Numbered from the stretch's first letter, positions 1-6,982 are shown. The stretch is 9,377 nucleotides of DNA from Pseudomonadota bacterium (GCA_023391905.1 JAEWAD010000192.1:1-9377); one strand, 5' to 3'. The notes: generated from the letters alone by a model not told the origin. Translations and numbers: made by a program.

Positions 1-534
1 CTCGCCAGGCGCTACGGCGTCATGGGGCTGCGCCTCGCCCGCCTTTCGCGCGCCGACGACCGCCGCGTCGTCGAACCGCGCCAGGAGGCGAAGTCGATCG
101 GCGCCGAGACGACCTTCGAGCACGACCTCGCGGATTTCGGCAGCCTGCGCCCGATCCTGCGCCGGCTGTCGGAGAAGGTCTCTGCCCGACTGAAGCGCGC
201 CGACCTCGCCGCCTCGAACGTCACGCTCAAGCTGAAATCAGCCGATTTCAAGCTTCGCACCCGCTCGCGCCAGCTCGCCGACCCGACCCGCCTCGCCGAC
301 CGCATTTTTCGCACGGCGGAACAGCTTTTGACGCATGAGACGGACGGCACGACGTATCGGTTGATCGGTGTCTCGGTCTCCGATTTTTCCGATCCGCGCC
401 TCGCCGATCCCGACGATCTCGTCGATCCCGCTGCCGCCAAGCGCGCGAAGGCGGAAGAGGCGATCGACAAGGTGCGCGGCAAGTTCGGCAAGGCCGCCGT
501 CGAGCACGGCCTGACCTTCCGGAAGACGGACTAG
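1..534 (+). CDS. dinB: DNA polymerase IV (Y-family translesion polymerase), C-terminal part, 5' truncated by window edge
   Basis: Error-prone Y-family polymerase that copies past DNA lesions and extends misaligned primers. Reading frame 1 is open from the first base and gives 177 residues ending in TAG at 532-534, roughly the last two fifths of the usual protein. The visible part is the end of the thumb (LARRYGVMG) and the whole little-finger domain. The latter opens with the family signature KSIGAETTFEHDL, followed by the LSEKVSARLKRADLAASNVT and VTLKLKSADFKLRTRSRQ strands and a RLIGVSVSDFSDP strand. The basic tail (AIDKVRGKFGKAAVEHGL) is the style of Hyphomicrobiales DinB proteins. The palm with its catalytic Asp/Glu residues lies outside the window. 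The stop codon is inside a palindromic repeat (531-598). I see no obvious clamp-binding QLxLF-type motif at the very end. Identification is firm; the start cannot be seen. Confidence 0.93.
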   Translation, partial: LARRYGVMGLRLARLSRADDRRVVEPRQEAKSIGAETTFEHDLADFGSLRPILRRLSEKVSARLKRADLAASNVTLKLKSADFKLRTRSRQLADPTRLADRIFRTAEQLLTHETDGTTYRLIGVSVSDFSDPRLADPDDLVDPAAAKRAKAEEAIDKVRGKFGKAAVEHGLTFRKTD

Positions 535-598
535 GGCGTTTCGAGCGAAGTGGATGCCGGTTCGCGTGACGATGGCGCGACCGGACAAGGCGCCCTAG
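531..598. repeat. 68-bp palindromic intergenic element overlapping the dinB stop
   Basis: The ends are a perfect 8-bp inverted pair: CTAGGGCG at 531-538 and CGCCCTAG at 591-598. An inner stem pairs CCGGT(T)CGCG (558-567) with CGCGACCGG (576-584), with one bulged T. The core around GAAGTGGATGCCGGTTCGCG resembles, from memory, short dispersed palindromic repeats found between genes in many Hyphomicrobiales genomes. The left end supplies the TAG stop of dinB, so the element abuts or has trimmed the reading frame. As RNA it would form a strong stem and could act as a 3'-end barrier. I found no second copy in the window. Confidence 0.6.
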
Positions 599-698
599 CC
601 GAACCGTTTGCCGGTTCCGACGTTGCGACACTAGGATGACCGCGCCGGGCTCGGGAAGCCCCGGCATCGAGATCCGCCTGCAGGACGGGAGCAAGCGA

Positions 699-1157
699 AT
701 GAGCCGGAAGACCGCCCCGACACCGACGGAGGCCGCCGACGCATCGGAGGGCGACAAGCCGAGGCTCCTTTCCGGCGGCAATCCGCAGATCCCGAAGGGC
801 TATGGCGAGGCGCCGGTGGCCGCCTATATCGCGGCCATGCCGGGCTGGAAGCGCGCGATCGGCGAAGAGCTCGACGCGATCGTCACCCGCGCGGTGCCGG
901 GCGTGCAAAAGGCAGTGAAGTGGAACTCCCCCTTCTACGGCATCGAGAAGGACGTCTGGTTCCTGAGCTTTCACTGCATGACGAAATACGTGAAGGTCGC
1001 CTTCTTCCGCGGCGCCGCGCTCGATCCGCCATCGCCGGGCGCCTCGAAGCAGGAACATGTCCGCTATCTCGACATTTACGAGGACACGCCCCTCGACGAA
1101 GCTCAGTTCGAAGCCTGGGTGAAGCAGGCGAGCCGGCTGCCCGGCGAGAAGATGTGA
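699..1157 (+). CDS. DUF1801 (YdhG-like) protein, first of a tandem pair
   Basis: A cytoplasmic protein of 152 residues in the DUF1801/YdhG-like family, whose biochemical role is not established. Family features visible are KWNSPFYG (residues 74-81), the VKVAFFRGAALDPP strand-loop (98-111) and the RYLDIYEDTPLDEAQFEAWV C-terminal segment. The N-terminal 40 residues are low-complexity and hydrophilic. I chose ATG 699 over the in-frame ATG at 636 because GGGAG at 687-691 sits 7 nt before it. The 636 start has no comparable ribosome-binding site and would add a non-conserved tail. A second DUF1801 gene starts 27 nt after the stop, so the two are likely co-transcribed. No signal peptide or membrane segment is seen. 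Family call is confident; function unknown. Confidence 0.82.
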   Translation: MSRKTAPTPTEAADASEGDKPRLLSGGNPQIPKGYGEAPVAAYIAAMPGWKRAIGEELDAIVTRAVPGVQKAVKWNSPFYGIEKDVWFLSFHCMTKYVKVAFFRGAALDPPSPGASKQEHVRYLDIYEDTPLDEAQFEAWVKQASRLPGEKM

Positions 1158-1184
1158 GTTCCCTCAACGCGACAGCGAGGCCGC

Positions 1185-1619
1185 ATGATGACGACTGCCG
1201 AGGACGACACGACCGAGCATGACCTGACCTCGCCCGCCCGCCAGATCGACACGATCCTCCGCGAGCTCGGCGACTGGCGCGGCCCGGCGCTTGCCCGCGT
1301 GCGCGCCTGGATCCGCGAGGCCGATCCCGACGTGGTCGAGGAGATCAAGTGGCGCGGCGTGCCGGTCTGGTCGCATGACGGCATAATCTGCACCGGCGAG
1401 AGCTACAAGAACGCCGTCAAGCTGACCTTTGCGAGCGGCGCTTCGCTCGATGACCCCTCCGGCCTGTTCAATGCGAGCCTCACCGGCAACACCCGCCGCG
1501 CCATCGATATCCATGAAGGCGAGACGCTCGACGAAGAGGCCTTCAAGGCGCTCATCCGCGCCGCCGCCACCCACAACGCCGAGACCGTCGCCGCGCGGCA
1601 GAAGCGCAACCGCCGCTGA
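1185..1619 (+). CDS. DUF1801 (YdhG-like) protein, second of a tandem pair
   Basis: A 144-residue cytoplasmic protein. It carries the family pattern more completely than its neighbour: EEIKWRGVPVW (residues 52-62), the AVKLTFASGASLDDPSGLFN stretch (77-96), then RRAIDIHEGETLDEEAF (104-120) and a basic tail. Aligned by eye with the upstream protein, the KW-x-x-P, VK(V/L)xF-x-x-GAxLD-P and DI-x-E-x-x-TLDE-x-x-F blocks correspond in order, so the pair are diverged homologues, not a recent duplication. Two adjacent ATG codons (1185, 1188) follow CGAGG at 1176-1180; either could be used. The 125 nt after the stop lead to pgm without a clear terminator, so read-through into pgm is possible. Function is unknown; no membrane segment. 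Confidence 0.85.
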   Translation: MMTTAEDDTTEHDLTSPARQIDTILRELGDWRGPALARVRAWIREADPDVVEEIKWRGVPVWSHDGIICTGESYKNAVKLTFASGASLDDPSGLFNASLTGNTRRAIDIHEGETLDEEAFKALIRAAATHNAETVAARQKRNRR

Positions 1620-1744
1620 CGCCACGCGCCGCCCGTTCGCGCCGCTGCGTCAGGCGGAAAAGCGCCAATTCGTCTTGCTCCTGACACCGCCGGCCTTCAT
1701 GCTCACGATCCACCGCATCGGTCTGGAATCGCAGAGAAGGCGTC

Positions 1745-3400
1745 ATGTCGGAAACCCATCTGAGCCCCCTCGCCGGCAAGCCGGTCCCGCGCGCGCTTTT
1801 GACCAACATCCCGCGCCTGATGACCGCCTATTTCGCGCTGAAGCCCGACCCGGCGATTCCGACGCAGAAGGTCGCCTTCGGCACGTCGGGCCATCGCGGC
1901 TCCGCCTTCTCCGCCGCCTTCAACGAATGGCACATCCTGGCGATCACCCAGGCCGTCTGCCTCTATCGAAAGCAGGCCGGCATCACCGGCCCGCTCTTCA
2001 TCGGCATGGACACGCACGCCCTCTCGGAAGCCGCGCTCGCCTCGGCCATCGAGGTGCTGGCGGCGAACGGCGTCGAGACGCGGATCGACGCCGAGGGCGG
2101 CTACACGCCGACCCCGGTGATCTCGCACGCCATCCTCACCTACAACCGCGGCCGCACCGAGGGCCTCGCCGACGGCATCGTCATCAGCCCCTCGCACAAT
2201 CCGCCCGACGATGGCGGCTTCAAGTACAATCCGCCGAATGGCGGCCCGGCCGATGTCGACGTCACCGGATGGATCGGCAAGGCGGCGAACGAGTTCCTGG
2301 CGGCCAAGCTCGACGGCGTGAAGCGCCTGCCCTATGCGCGCGCCGTCAAGGAAGCCTGCATCCGCCCGTATGATTTCATCACCCCCTATGTCGCCGATCT
2401 CGGCCAAGTCATCGACATGGACGCCATCCGCGCGGCCGGCGTGAAGATCGGCATCGACCCGCTCGGCGGCGCGGCGGTGAAATACTGGGAGCCGATGATC
2501 GAGCGTTACAAGCTCGACGCGACGGTGGTGAACGAAATCGTCGACCCGACCTTCGCCTTCATGACGGCGGACTGGGACGGCAAGATCCGCATGGACTGCT
2601 CGTCCCCCTACGCCATGGCGCCGCTGATCGCGCTGCGGGACAAGTTCGACATCGCCTTTGCCAACGACACCGACGCCGACCGCCACGGCATCGTCACGCC
2701 GTCCGGCGGGCTGATGAACCCGAACCAGTTTCTTGCCGCCTCGATCGCCTATCTCTGCACCCACCGACCCGACTGGAAGCCCTCGAGCGCCTTCGGCAAG
2801 ACCGCCGTCTCCAGCGGCATGATCGACCGCGTCGTCGCCAAGATGGGGCGCAAGCTGGTCGAGGTGCCGGTCGGCTTCAAATGGTTCAGCGCCGGGATGA
2901 TCGACGGCTCGCTCGCCTTTGGCGGCGAGGAGAGCGCCGGCGCCTCGTTCCTGCGCCGCGACGGCCAGGTCTGGACCACCGACAAGGACGGCATCATCCT
3001 CGGCCTGCTCGCGGCCGAGATCACGGCAACGACCGGCCAGGATCCGAACCAGCTCTACCAGTCGGTCACCGCCGATCTCGGCAAATCCTACTACGCCCGC
3101 ATCGACGCGCCGGCGACGACGGAGCAGAAGGCGATTTTGGGAAAACTCGACCCGTCGAAGATCGACGCCGACGAGCTGGCCGGCGAAAAGGTCACCGCCC
3201 GCCTGACCCGCGCGCCGGGCAACGACGCCTCGATCGGCGGCATCAAGGTCACCACCGAAAACGGCTGGTTCGCCGCCCGCCCCTCCGGCACGGAAGAAGT
3301 CTACAAGATCTACGCGGAGAGCTTCCTGAGCGCCGACCACCTGGCGGAGATCCAGTCGGACGCAAGGGCGGTGGTGGCGAAGGTGTTTCAGGGGGGATGA
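1745..3400 (+). CDS. pgm: alpha-D-glucose phosphate-specific phosphoglucomutase
   Basis: Interconverts glucose 1-phosphate and glucose 6-phosphate through a phosphoserine enzyme and glucose 1,6-bisphosphate, feeding glycogen, trehalose and surface-polysaccharide synthesis. It is a 551-residue cytoplasmic protein, close to the roughly 546 residues of Escherichia coli Pgm, and collinear with that type. Landmarks in order: GTSGHRG (46-52), the catalytic loop SPSHNPPDDGG with phosphoserine Ser150, the Mg-binding loop NDTDADRHG with Asp308, Asp310 and Asp312, the sugar-binding loop GGEESAG (393-399) and the phosphate-binding loop RPSGTEE (512-518). All key residues are intact. ATG 1745 is preceded by AGAAGG at 1735-1740, 4 nt away. 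No glg genes adjoin it, unlike the glycogen operons that carry pgm in some rhizobia. No convincing terminator follows, only a weak GC-rich inverted repeat at 3456-3478. The enzyme call is secure. Confidence 0.97.
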   Translation: MSETHLSPLAGKPVPRALLTNIPRLMTAYFALKPDPAIPTQKVAFGTSGHRGSAFSAAFNEWHILAITQAVCLYRKQAGITGPLFIGMDTHALSEAALASAIEVLAANGVETRIDAEGGYTPTPVISHAILTYNRGRTEGLADGIVISPSHNPPDDGGFKYNPPNGGPADVDVTGWIGKAANEFLAAKLDGVKRLPYARAVKEACIRPYDFITPYVADLGQVIDMDAIRAAGVKIGIDPLGGAAVKYWEPMIERYKLDATVVNEIVDPTFAFMTADWDGKIRMDCSSPYAMAPLIALRDKFDIAFANDTDADRHGIVTPSGGLMNPNQFLAASIAYLCTHRPDWKPSSAFGKTAVSSGMIDRVVAKMGRKLVEVPVGFKWFSAGMIDGSLAFGGEESAGASFLRRDGQVWTTDKDGIILGLLAAEITATTGQDPNQLYQSVTADLGKSYYARIDAPATTEQKAILGKLDPSKIDADELAGEKVTARLTRAPGNDASIGGIKVTTENGWFAARPSGTEEVYKIYAESFLSADHLAEIQSDARAVVAKVFQGG

Positions 3401-3658
3401 GGGGAGCCTCTCCGGATATAAGCGCCACAGTGTCTTCTGGTTCGTCGTCATCACCGGCCCGTCCATCCATCGGGGGCCTCGACCGCGAGCATCCCACTGC
3501 GCAGTTATGGTGAAGCTCGCGCTGGTACAGCGGATTGCGGCACCACCATCAGTCACGACAAGGACCAACAATCCAAAGTGCTGTCACAAATGGGGTTGGA
3601 CACCTAGAGGCAGCATCACAGGAGGTTGATGCGCAGCGATAGCCATTAGCATCGCCGC
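3401..3658. other. intergenic transition from GC-rich backbone to AT-richer block
   Basis: This lies between the converging pgm and dGTPase genes. Base composition falls visibly from about 3540 onward. I see no complete gene, tRNA or transposase here. A GC-rich inverted repeat (GGCCCG 3456-3461 with CGGGGGCC 3471-3478) could form an imperfect stem after pgm. A 5-bp stem (GCGAT 3636-3640 with ATCGC 3651-3655) lies just past the dGTPase stop. Neither is followed by a T-run. The 9-mer AATGGGGTT at 3589-3597 recurs at 6936-6944, beyond the other end of the block. Confidence 0.5.
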
Positions 3659-5056
3659 CTAGATGGGCTTAAACATACTCTCGGCGGCATCCGAATTTAG
3701 CCGAGCCCAGAACTCCATCGCGTAGCGATCGGTCATGCCCGCGACAAAATCGCATACAGCTCGAGCCTTCTCCTTATCGCTGCCGGCCACGGTCACTGTC
3801 TCCCGAACGTCGGGCGGCATGAGCAGGTCGCCCTTCTCGCTCATCAGCGCCTTGAAGATATCAGCCACCAAATCAGACCCGCGATACTCGCCCAACTTGA
3901 CGCGCGGAGAATAGATGGCCGCCACAAATGTATACTGCTTGAGTACCTCTTTCCGTAGGGCCAAATCCTTCGGCAACCTAACAGAACTCAAGGCCGGACA
4001 TTTGGGATGCACAGAAAGCTCGACGCCGGTTATGAACTTATGAACAAGCTCCGACGAGAGTTTGGTCCTGCTGTATCCATCCTCACACAAATTCCTCGAC
4101 GAAACATAGATCTCTGTGAAAGAGCGGAGCAAGCGGTCTCTTTCGCTTTCGTCCTGGATCGCCTCGGCACCGTTGTCATCTTTAACAAGTGCGGAAAATA
4201 TATCAAGAAAGACAGCGAGCACGTCGCTCGGCAGGACTTCGTATTTCAGTTGCTTGGAGACCGCTTTGGCTACGCTAGACAAGAGCTTATCTTTGGATGC
4301 GAGAATCTCTGCCGGCGATAGGATGCCGACCTTTAGACAATCCTCCAAATCATAGACCGAATAGGCGATGTCGTCGGCCAAATCCATGATCGAACACTCG
4401 ATCGTCTTGAACGACTCGTCCGGGCGAAGCTGATATCCGTCGAGGATAGATTCCTTAACCCTCGCAACAATGATACTCTCGGACGAGTAGTACCCTTTAA
4501 CGAGGGCCGCGTCGTCTGTTCGTTCGGCGGGGATTTCACTATCGTATTTGAGCGCCGATGCAACCGTCCGGTGACAGAGATTGTACCCCGCACGGTCATC
4601 TCCATCGAGCGGTTGTCGGTAACGCTTCTTCTTCTCTAGCCGGGTGAGGATGCGCAAAGTCTGTGCGTTGCCTTCGAACCCGCCGTATTGCCGCATGGCC
4701 TTGTCCAGCGCCTTCTCGCCGTTGTGGCCGAAAGGCGGATGGCCGATGTCGTGGATTAAGCCTGCGGTGGCGCAAAGTCGACCGTCGATACCCGCTCCTC
4801 CGAGTTCCTTTGCGTGGTCATGGTTCAACCGCTCCGCAATGCCTTGCGCAATCTGCGCAACTTCGAGCGAATGCGTCAGACGATTACGGAAGAAGTCCGA
4901 TTCCCGGCTGGGAAAGACCTGCGTCTTCCCTTGGAGCCGGCGGAAGCTGGCACTATGGATCACCCGGCCGTAGTCCCGGGCGAACTCATTTCGCCAATCC
5001 TTTTCCTGGCCGTCAGGACCATCTACTTCGCGTTTGAAATCCACGTTGCGATACAT
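3659..5056 (-). CDS. dGTP triphosphohydrolase (HD-superfamily dGTPase), candidate anti-phage effector
   Basis: Predicted to hydrolyse dGTP, or dNTPs, to the deoxynucleoside and triphosphate in the cytoplasm. The protein has 465 residues, within the family's range. The N-terminal EFARDYGRVIHSASFRRLQ-KTQVFP block is diagnostic. The HD metal ligands are present: His62 in RLTHSLEV, His102-Asp103 in GLIHDIGHPPFGHNGE, and the Asp of LADDIAYSVYDLED near residue 228. The C-terminal SPRVKLGEYRGSDLVADIF segment also fits. I prefer ATG 5056. The longer in-frame ATG at 5122 would run 47 nt into the upstream small ORF, and its only purine-rich stretch directly abuts the ATG. No strong Shine-Dalgarno precedes 5056 (GGA is 14 nt away), so coupling to the upstream ORF, which ends 19 nt before, is likely. 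Because it is not in a nucleotide-metabolism cluster and lies in an AT-richer block, a phage-defence role is plausible but inferred. A housekeeping dgt gene is the alternative. Confidence 0.9.
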   Translation of the reverse strand: MYRNVDFKREVDGPDGQEKDWRNEFARDYGRVIHSASFRRLQGKTQVFPSRESDFFRNRLTHSLEVAQIAQGIAERLNHDHAKELGGAGIDGRLCATAGLIHDIGHPPFGHNGEKALDKAMRQYGGFEGNAQTLRILTRLEKKKRYRQPLDGDDRAGYNLCHRTVASALKYDSEIPAERTDDAALVKGYYSSESIIVARVKESILDGYQLRPDESFKTIECSIMDLADDIAYSVYDLEDCLKVGILSPAEILASKDKLLSSVAKAVSKQLKYEVLPSDVLAVFLDIFSALVKDDNGAEAIQDESERDRLLRSFTEIYVSSRNLCEDGYSRTKLSSELVHKFITGVELSVHPKCPALSSVRLPKDLALRKEVLKQYTFVAAIYSPRVKLGEYRGSDLVADIFKALMSEKGDLLMPPDVRETVTVAGSDKEKARAVCDFVAGMTDRYAMEFWARLNSDAAESMFKPI

Positions 5057-5075
5057 AGGGCTTACTGCGTTCCGG

Positions 5076-5249
5076 CTACTTGGCCTTGACGTTGGGGCGA
5101 TTTCTCTGCGCCGAAGCGGCATCCTCTTCGGTCGAAGCGTTGGTTTGGCTCAATTTCTCGCGCTCCCGGCGAAGGCGCATCGCCTCGCGAAGCGTGCCGA
5201 GGTGGCTCTTAGCGACTTCTCTAGCTTCTATGACGGCTGCAAATTCCAT
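5076..5249 (-). CDS. 57-codon charged helical ORF between phosphotransferase and dGTPase; may be the severed C-terminus of the former
   Basis: The predicted product is 57 residues beginning MEFAAVIEAREVAKSHLG. A heptad-like, Arg/Glu-rich helix (about residues 5-34) is followed by a polar, probably disordered tail ending NRPNVKAK. There is no cysteine, signal peptide or membrane segment, and I recognise no family. ATG 5249 is preceded by AAAGGGG with about 7 nt spacing, a good ribosome-binding site. The stop at 5078-5076 is 19 nt before the dGTPase start, so the two are tightly linked. The frame is the same as that of the upstream phosphotransferase. The 87 nt between them contain no stop and look coding, so this may instead be that protein's C-terminal tail, separated by the TAG at 5337-5339. 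Treat it as real coding sequence with uncertain gene boundaries. Confidence 0.5.
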   Translation of the reverse strand: MEFAAVIEAREVAKSHLGTLREAMRLRREREKLSQTNASTEEDAASAQRNRPNVKAK

Positions 5250-5336
5250 GATCTGTCCCCTTTCGTTGAATGGCCCGAAGTCGCTGTGGCGGGCGTCGTC
5301 TGCGATTGCAATGCCCGCGTTCGGGATGCCATTTAT

Positions 5337-6746
5337 CTACCCTGCATTGAAACGCGTCGGGATGCCGGCCTTGCGCACAAGGTCGGCGATGTGGCTGGTC
5401 AACCCGACCGGCCCGTCGATGAGAATGCCCGCGCCTGCCGGCAAGCTATGGATGAGCTCTCGCAACGTCTCGAGCCCCCCCGCCGTCCGGAAAGTCACCC
5501 ATTCATTCGCGTCGCCAGGAACTATGACTGAAGCGGAGGATCCGGTCCCGCCGCGATGCAGTTGGACGAGCCACGCCTTGTCTCCGTCGAAGACCCATTC
5601 AAAACGAACGTCGCCGACACGCTGCCGGAGGAAGCCATGAAGCGCGAGAACGGCTGTCCTAACATTGGCCGGTAAATCCGCAGGCGCCACTGCGCCTAGC
5701 ATAAGCTGGTCCCCCCTCCCTCGCACGCCTTCTATCACCACCGATCCGTCGGCAGCCTCGATGGCGGCACCGGACCAAGCGGCCGGGACGGCCGATTGGG
5801 AGAGGACAGACGCGATCGCCATGTGCGCGGGGTCCTCCTGAGACATCAAGAGGAATGGATCCTTCCATCCGAGGAAGGTGCTGAATTTCCCCGGCTGCTG
5901 TTCTTTCGGGCACGTCCGCAGCCAAAACTCGTTCGAGCCCGTTGGCTCACCGAATGCGAACGGGGCTACCCGACGACCGATCACGGTCGTCCGCGGGACG
6001 GGCATACCGGCGGCATGGGCGACGAGCAGTCCGTACGCTTTGTCGCCGATCATGCGGGAGAAATCATTCGGCCAGTGGACATCGGCTAACCGAGCCGGAA
6101 ACGCTTCGGCCTCACCCAACTCCCAATACAGAATCGGCGTCTGCTTGTATCCGCGTGCCGCCGGATGAACGCTGAATTCTATCCTACAACCCGCCGCGAA
6201 ATCGAAGTCTGGACTGGCTCCATAGATGATTGAGAACACCGTCTCGGCCCAATCGCGCGGCAGCGTTGCGAAACCGCCTTTCTCGACACCACGAGGGGTC
6301 GTGTCCGGCCCAAACTCCACGATCTCGCCCATAGCAACGCCAGAGACTCCGCCGTCCATAACGTCGATCGTCTCGTTGGCAATCGTGAAGAGCCCCTCGG
6401 AAGACAGACGCGAAACTGCCGACAGGACATCGTCTGCTGATTGCAACCCGTAGATGAACTCACGACTCTGGGAGCGCTCCTCGCCGAAGCTGCGAACGTT
6501 GACTGTGCCCTCCGCGCTCTTCTCAAATAGCTCCCGTATGCCATCAGCTGGGCTGGCGAATCGAGAATTCGGAATCATGTCGGCCAGCCGCGAGAACTGC
6601 TGAATCGGGCCGTTCAGCGAGGGACCGAAGCTAATGAATTGAGCGACGTTGAACCGATCAGCCAACCGATCGAGTGAGGCATCCTTACGAAATGGGGGCA
6701 ATACTTCGTTGGCCGGATATTTTCCGCTCGCGCCCATCACAACCAA
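5337..6746 (-). CDS. PEP-synthase/PPDK-like phosphotransferase with ATP-grasp-type and phosphohistidine domains; frame closed early by TAG
   Basis: A 469-codon protein with the order of the PEP synthase/pyruvate phosphate dikinase/rifampin phosphotransferase group. An ATP-grasp-like N-terminal part (about 80-400) contains NVRSFGEERSQSREFIYGL, then NETIDVMDGGVSGVAMG (124-140), EFSVHPAARGY (190-200), WSGAAIEAADGSVVIEGVRG, and RFEWVFDGDKAWLVQLHRGG (381-400), which corresponds to the 'EWA...LQ-RP' end of that domain. The mobile domain follows, with the phosphohistidine motif GLTSHIADLVRKAGIP (His452). Such enzymes split ATP, phosphorylate the histidine and pass the phosphate to a substrate, which is unknown here. 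The TAG comes only 17 residues after the histidine, so the mobile domain looks cut short. The frame stays open beyond it. I chose the TTG at 6746 because AAAGG (6758-6754) lies 7 nt upstream; ATG 6737 is the alternative. First gene of the dGTPase operon. Confidence 0.75.
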   Translation of the reverse strand: MVVMGASGKYPANEVLPPFRKDASLDRLADRFNVAQFISFGPSLNGPIQQFSRLADMIPNSRFASPADGIRELFEKSAEGTVNVRSFGEERSQSREFIYGLQSADDVLSAVSRLSSEGLFTIANETIDVMDGGVSGVAMGEIVEFGPDTTPRGVEKGGFATLPRDWAETVFSIIYGASPDFDFAAGCRIEFSVHPAARGYKQTPILYWELGEAEAFPARLADVHWPNDFSRMIGDKAYGLLVAHAAGMPVPRTTVIGRRVAPFAFGEPTGSNEFWLRTCPKEQQPGKFSTFLGWKDPFLLMSQEDPAHMAIASVLSQSAVPAAWSGAAIEAADGSVVIEGVRGRGDQLMLGAVAPADLPANVRTAVLALHGFLRQRVGDVRFEWVFDGDKAWLVQLHRGGTGSSASVIVPGDANEWVTFRTAGGLETLRELIHSLPAGAGILIDGPVGLTSHIADLVRKAGIPTRFNAG

Positions 6747-6787
6747 CCAATCGCCTTTGCTCTCGAATCAAAACGACTCGTCGGCAT
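6737..6787 (-). CDS. possible 16-codon leader ORF overlapping the phosphotransferase start
   Basis: ATG 6787 opens a 16-residue frame (MPTSRFDSRAKAIGWL) whose TGA overlaps the candidate ATG at 6737 in a TGATG arrangement. AGG lies 5 nt upstream within TAGGTAAGG. Stop-start overlaps of this kind couple translation in many operons. A frame this short is expected by chance, and the TTG start at 6746 would make it irrelevant, so this is a weak call. Confidence 0.15.
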   Translation of the reverse strand: MPTSRFDSRAKAIGWL

Positions 6788-6823
6788 CCTTACCTAGGCA
6801 ATGTTAACGCGCGATGAGAAAGT

Positions 6824-6852
6824 TACATAATTTGCTGGCCTTTTCGTCGCAA
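6824..6852 (-). promoter_or_regulatory. candidate sigma70-type promoter for the phosphotransferase-dGTPase operon
   Basis: TTGCGA (6852-6847) and TATGTA (6829-6824) are 17 bp apart in the AT-rich gap upstream of the phosphotransferase. The -35 box matches the consensus at four of six positions and the -10 box at three, so the match is modest. It is the best-spaced pair I could find. It would give a leader of about 70-80 nt. Confidence 0.28.
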
Positions 6853-6982
6853 TCAGAACGCATGCAATCCTCCCAGAAGCCCTCGGGAGCATTGTCACGC
6901 CAAGGTCTGCCTTCGAGCGCGCGGTCTAGCCATCTAATGGGGTTCCGCAGCAGAGCACCGAACGCTGCGAGGCCCCGGATGC

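Larger units (their letters stand above)
3589..6944. mobile_element. candidate acquired cassette carrying a phosphotransferase and a dGTPase
   Basis: The block is visibly less GC-rich than both flanks and uses codons such as ATA and AGA. All its genes point the same way (-), and it sits between housekeeping genes. A 9-bp direct repeat, AATGGGGTT, lies just outside the genes on both sides (3589-3597 and 6936-6944). A shared 9-mer between two flanks of about 250 bp each has an appreciable chance of being coincidental, so the repeat alone does not prove insertion. No integrase, transposase or tRNA attachment site is visible. The boundaries given are those of the repeat and are approximate. Confidence 0.4.

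Noticed and set aside
636..698. Upstream in-frame ATG extending the first DUF1801 protein by 21 residues
   Set aside because: There is no good Shine-Dalgarno before 636, whereas 699 has GGGAG at 7 nt. The extra residues are not family-like.
1703..3571. A 622-codon open frame on the - strand opposite pgm
   Set aside because: It is antisense to an intact, clearly recognised pgm. Long antisense frames are common in GC-rich genes because of third-position G/C bias, and the translation shows no domain I recognise.
3541..3658. Possible insertion-sequence remnant around GTTGGACACCTAGAGGCAGC
   Set aside because: The stretch looks vaguely like an IS end, but there is no paired inverted repeat and no transposase frame, so no element can be supported.
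5057..5122. 22-residue N-terminal extension of the dGTPase from ATG 5122
   Set aside because: It overlaps the end of the small ORF, and the GAAGAGG before 5122 has no spacing. The extension (PLRRREIAPTSRPSSRN) is low-complexity and outside the family core.
4007..5640. Several + strand ORFs of 79-186 codons opposite the cassette genes
   Set aside because: All are antisense to the dGTPase or the phosphotransferase, which have clear motifs. None has a supported start or a recognisable domain.
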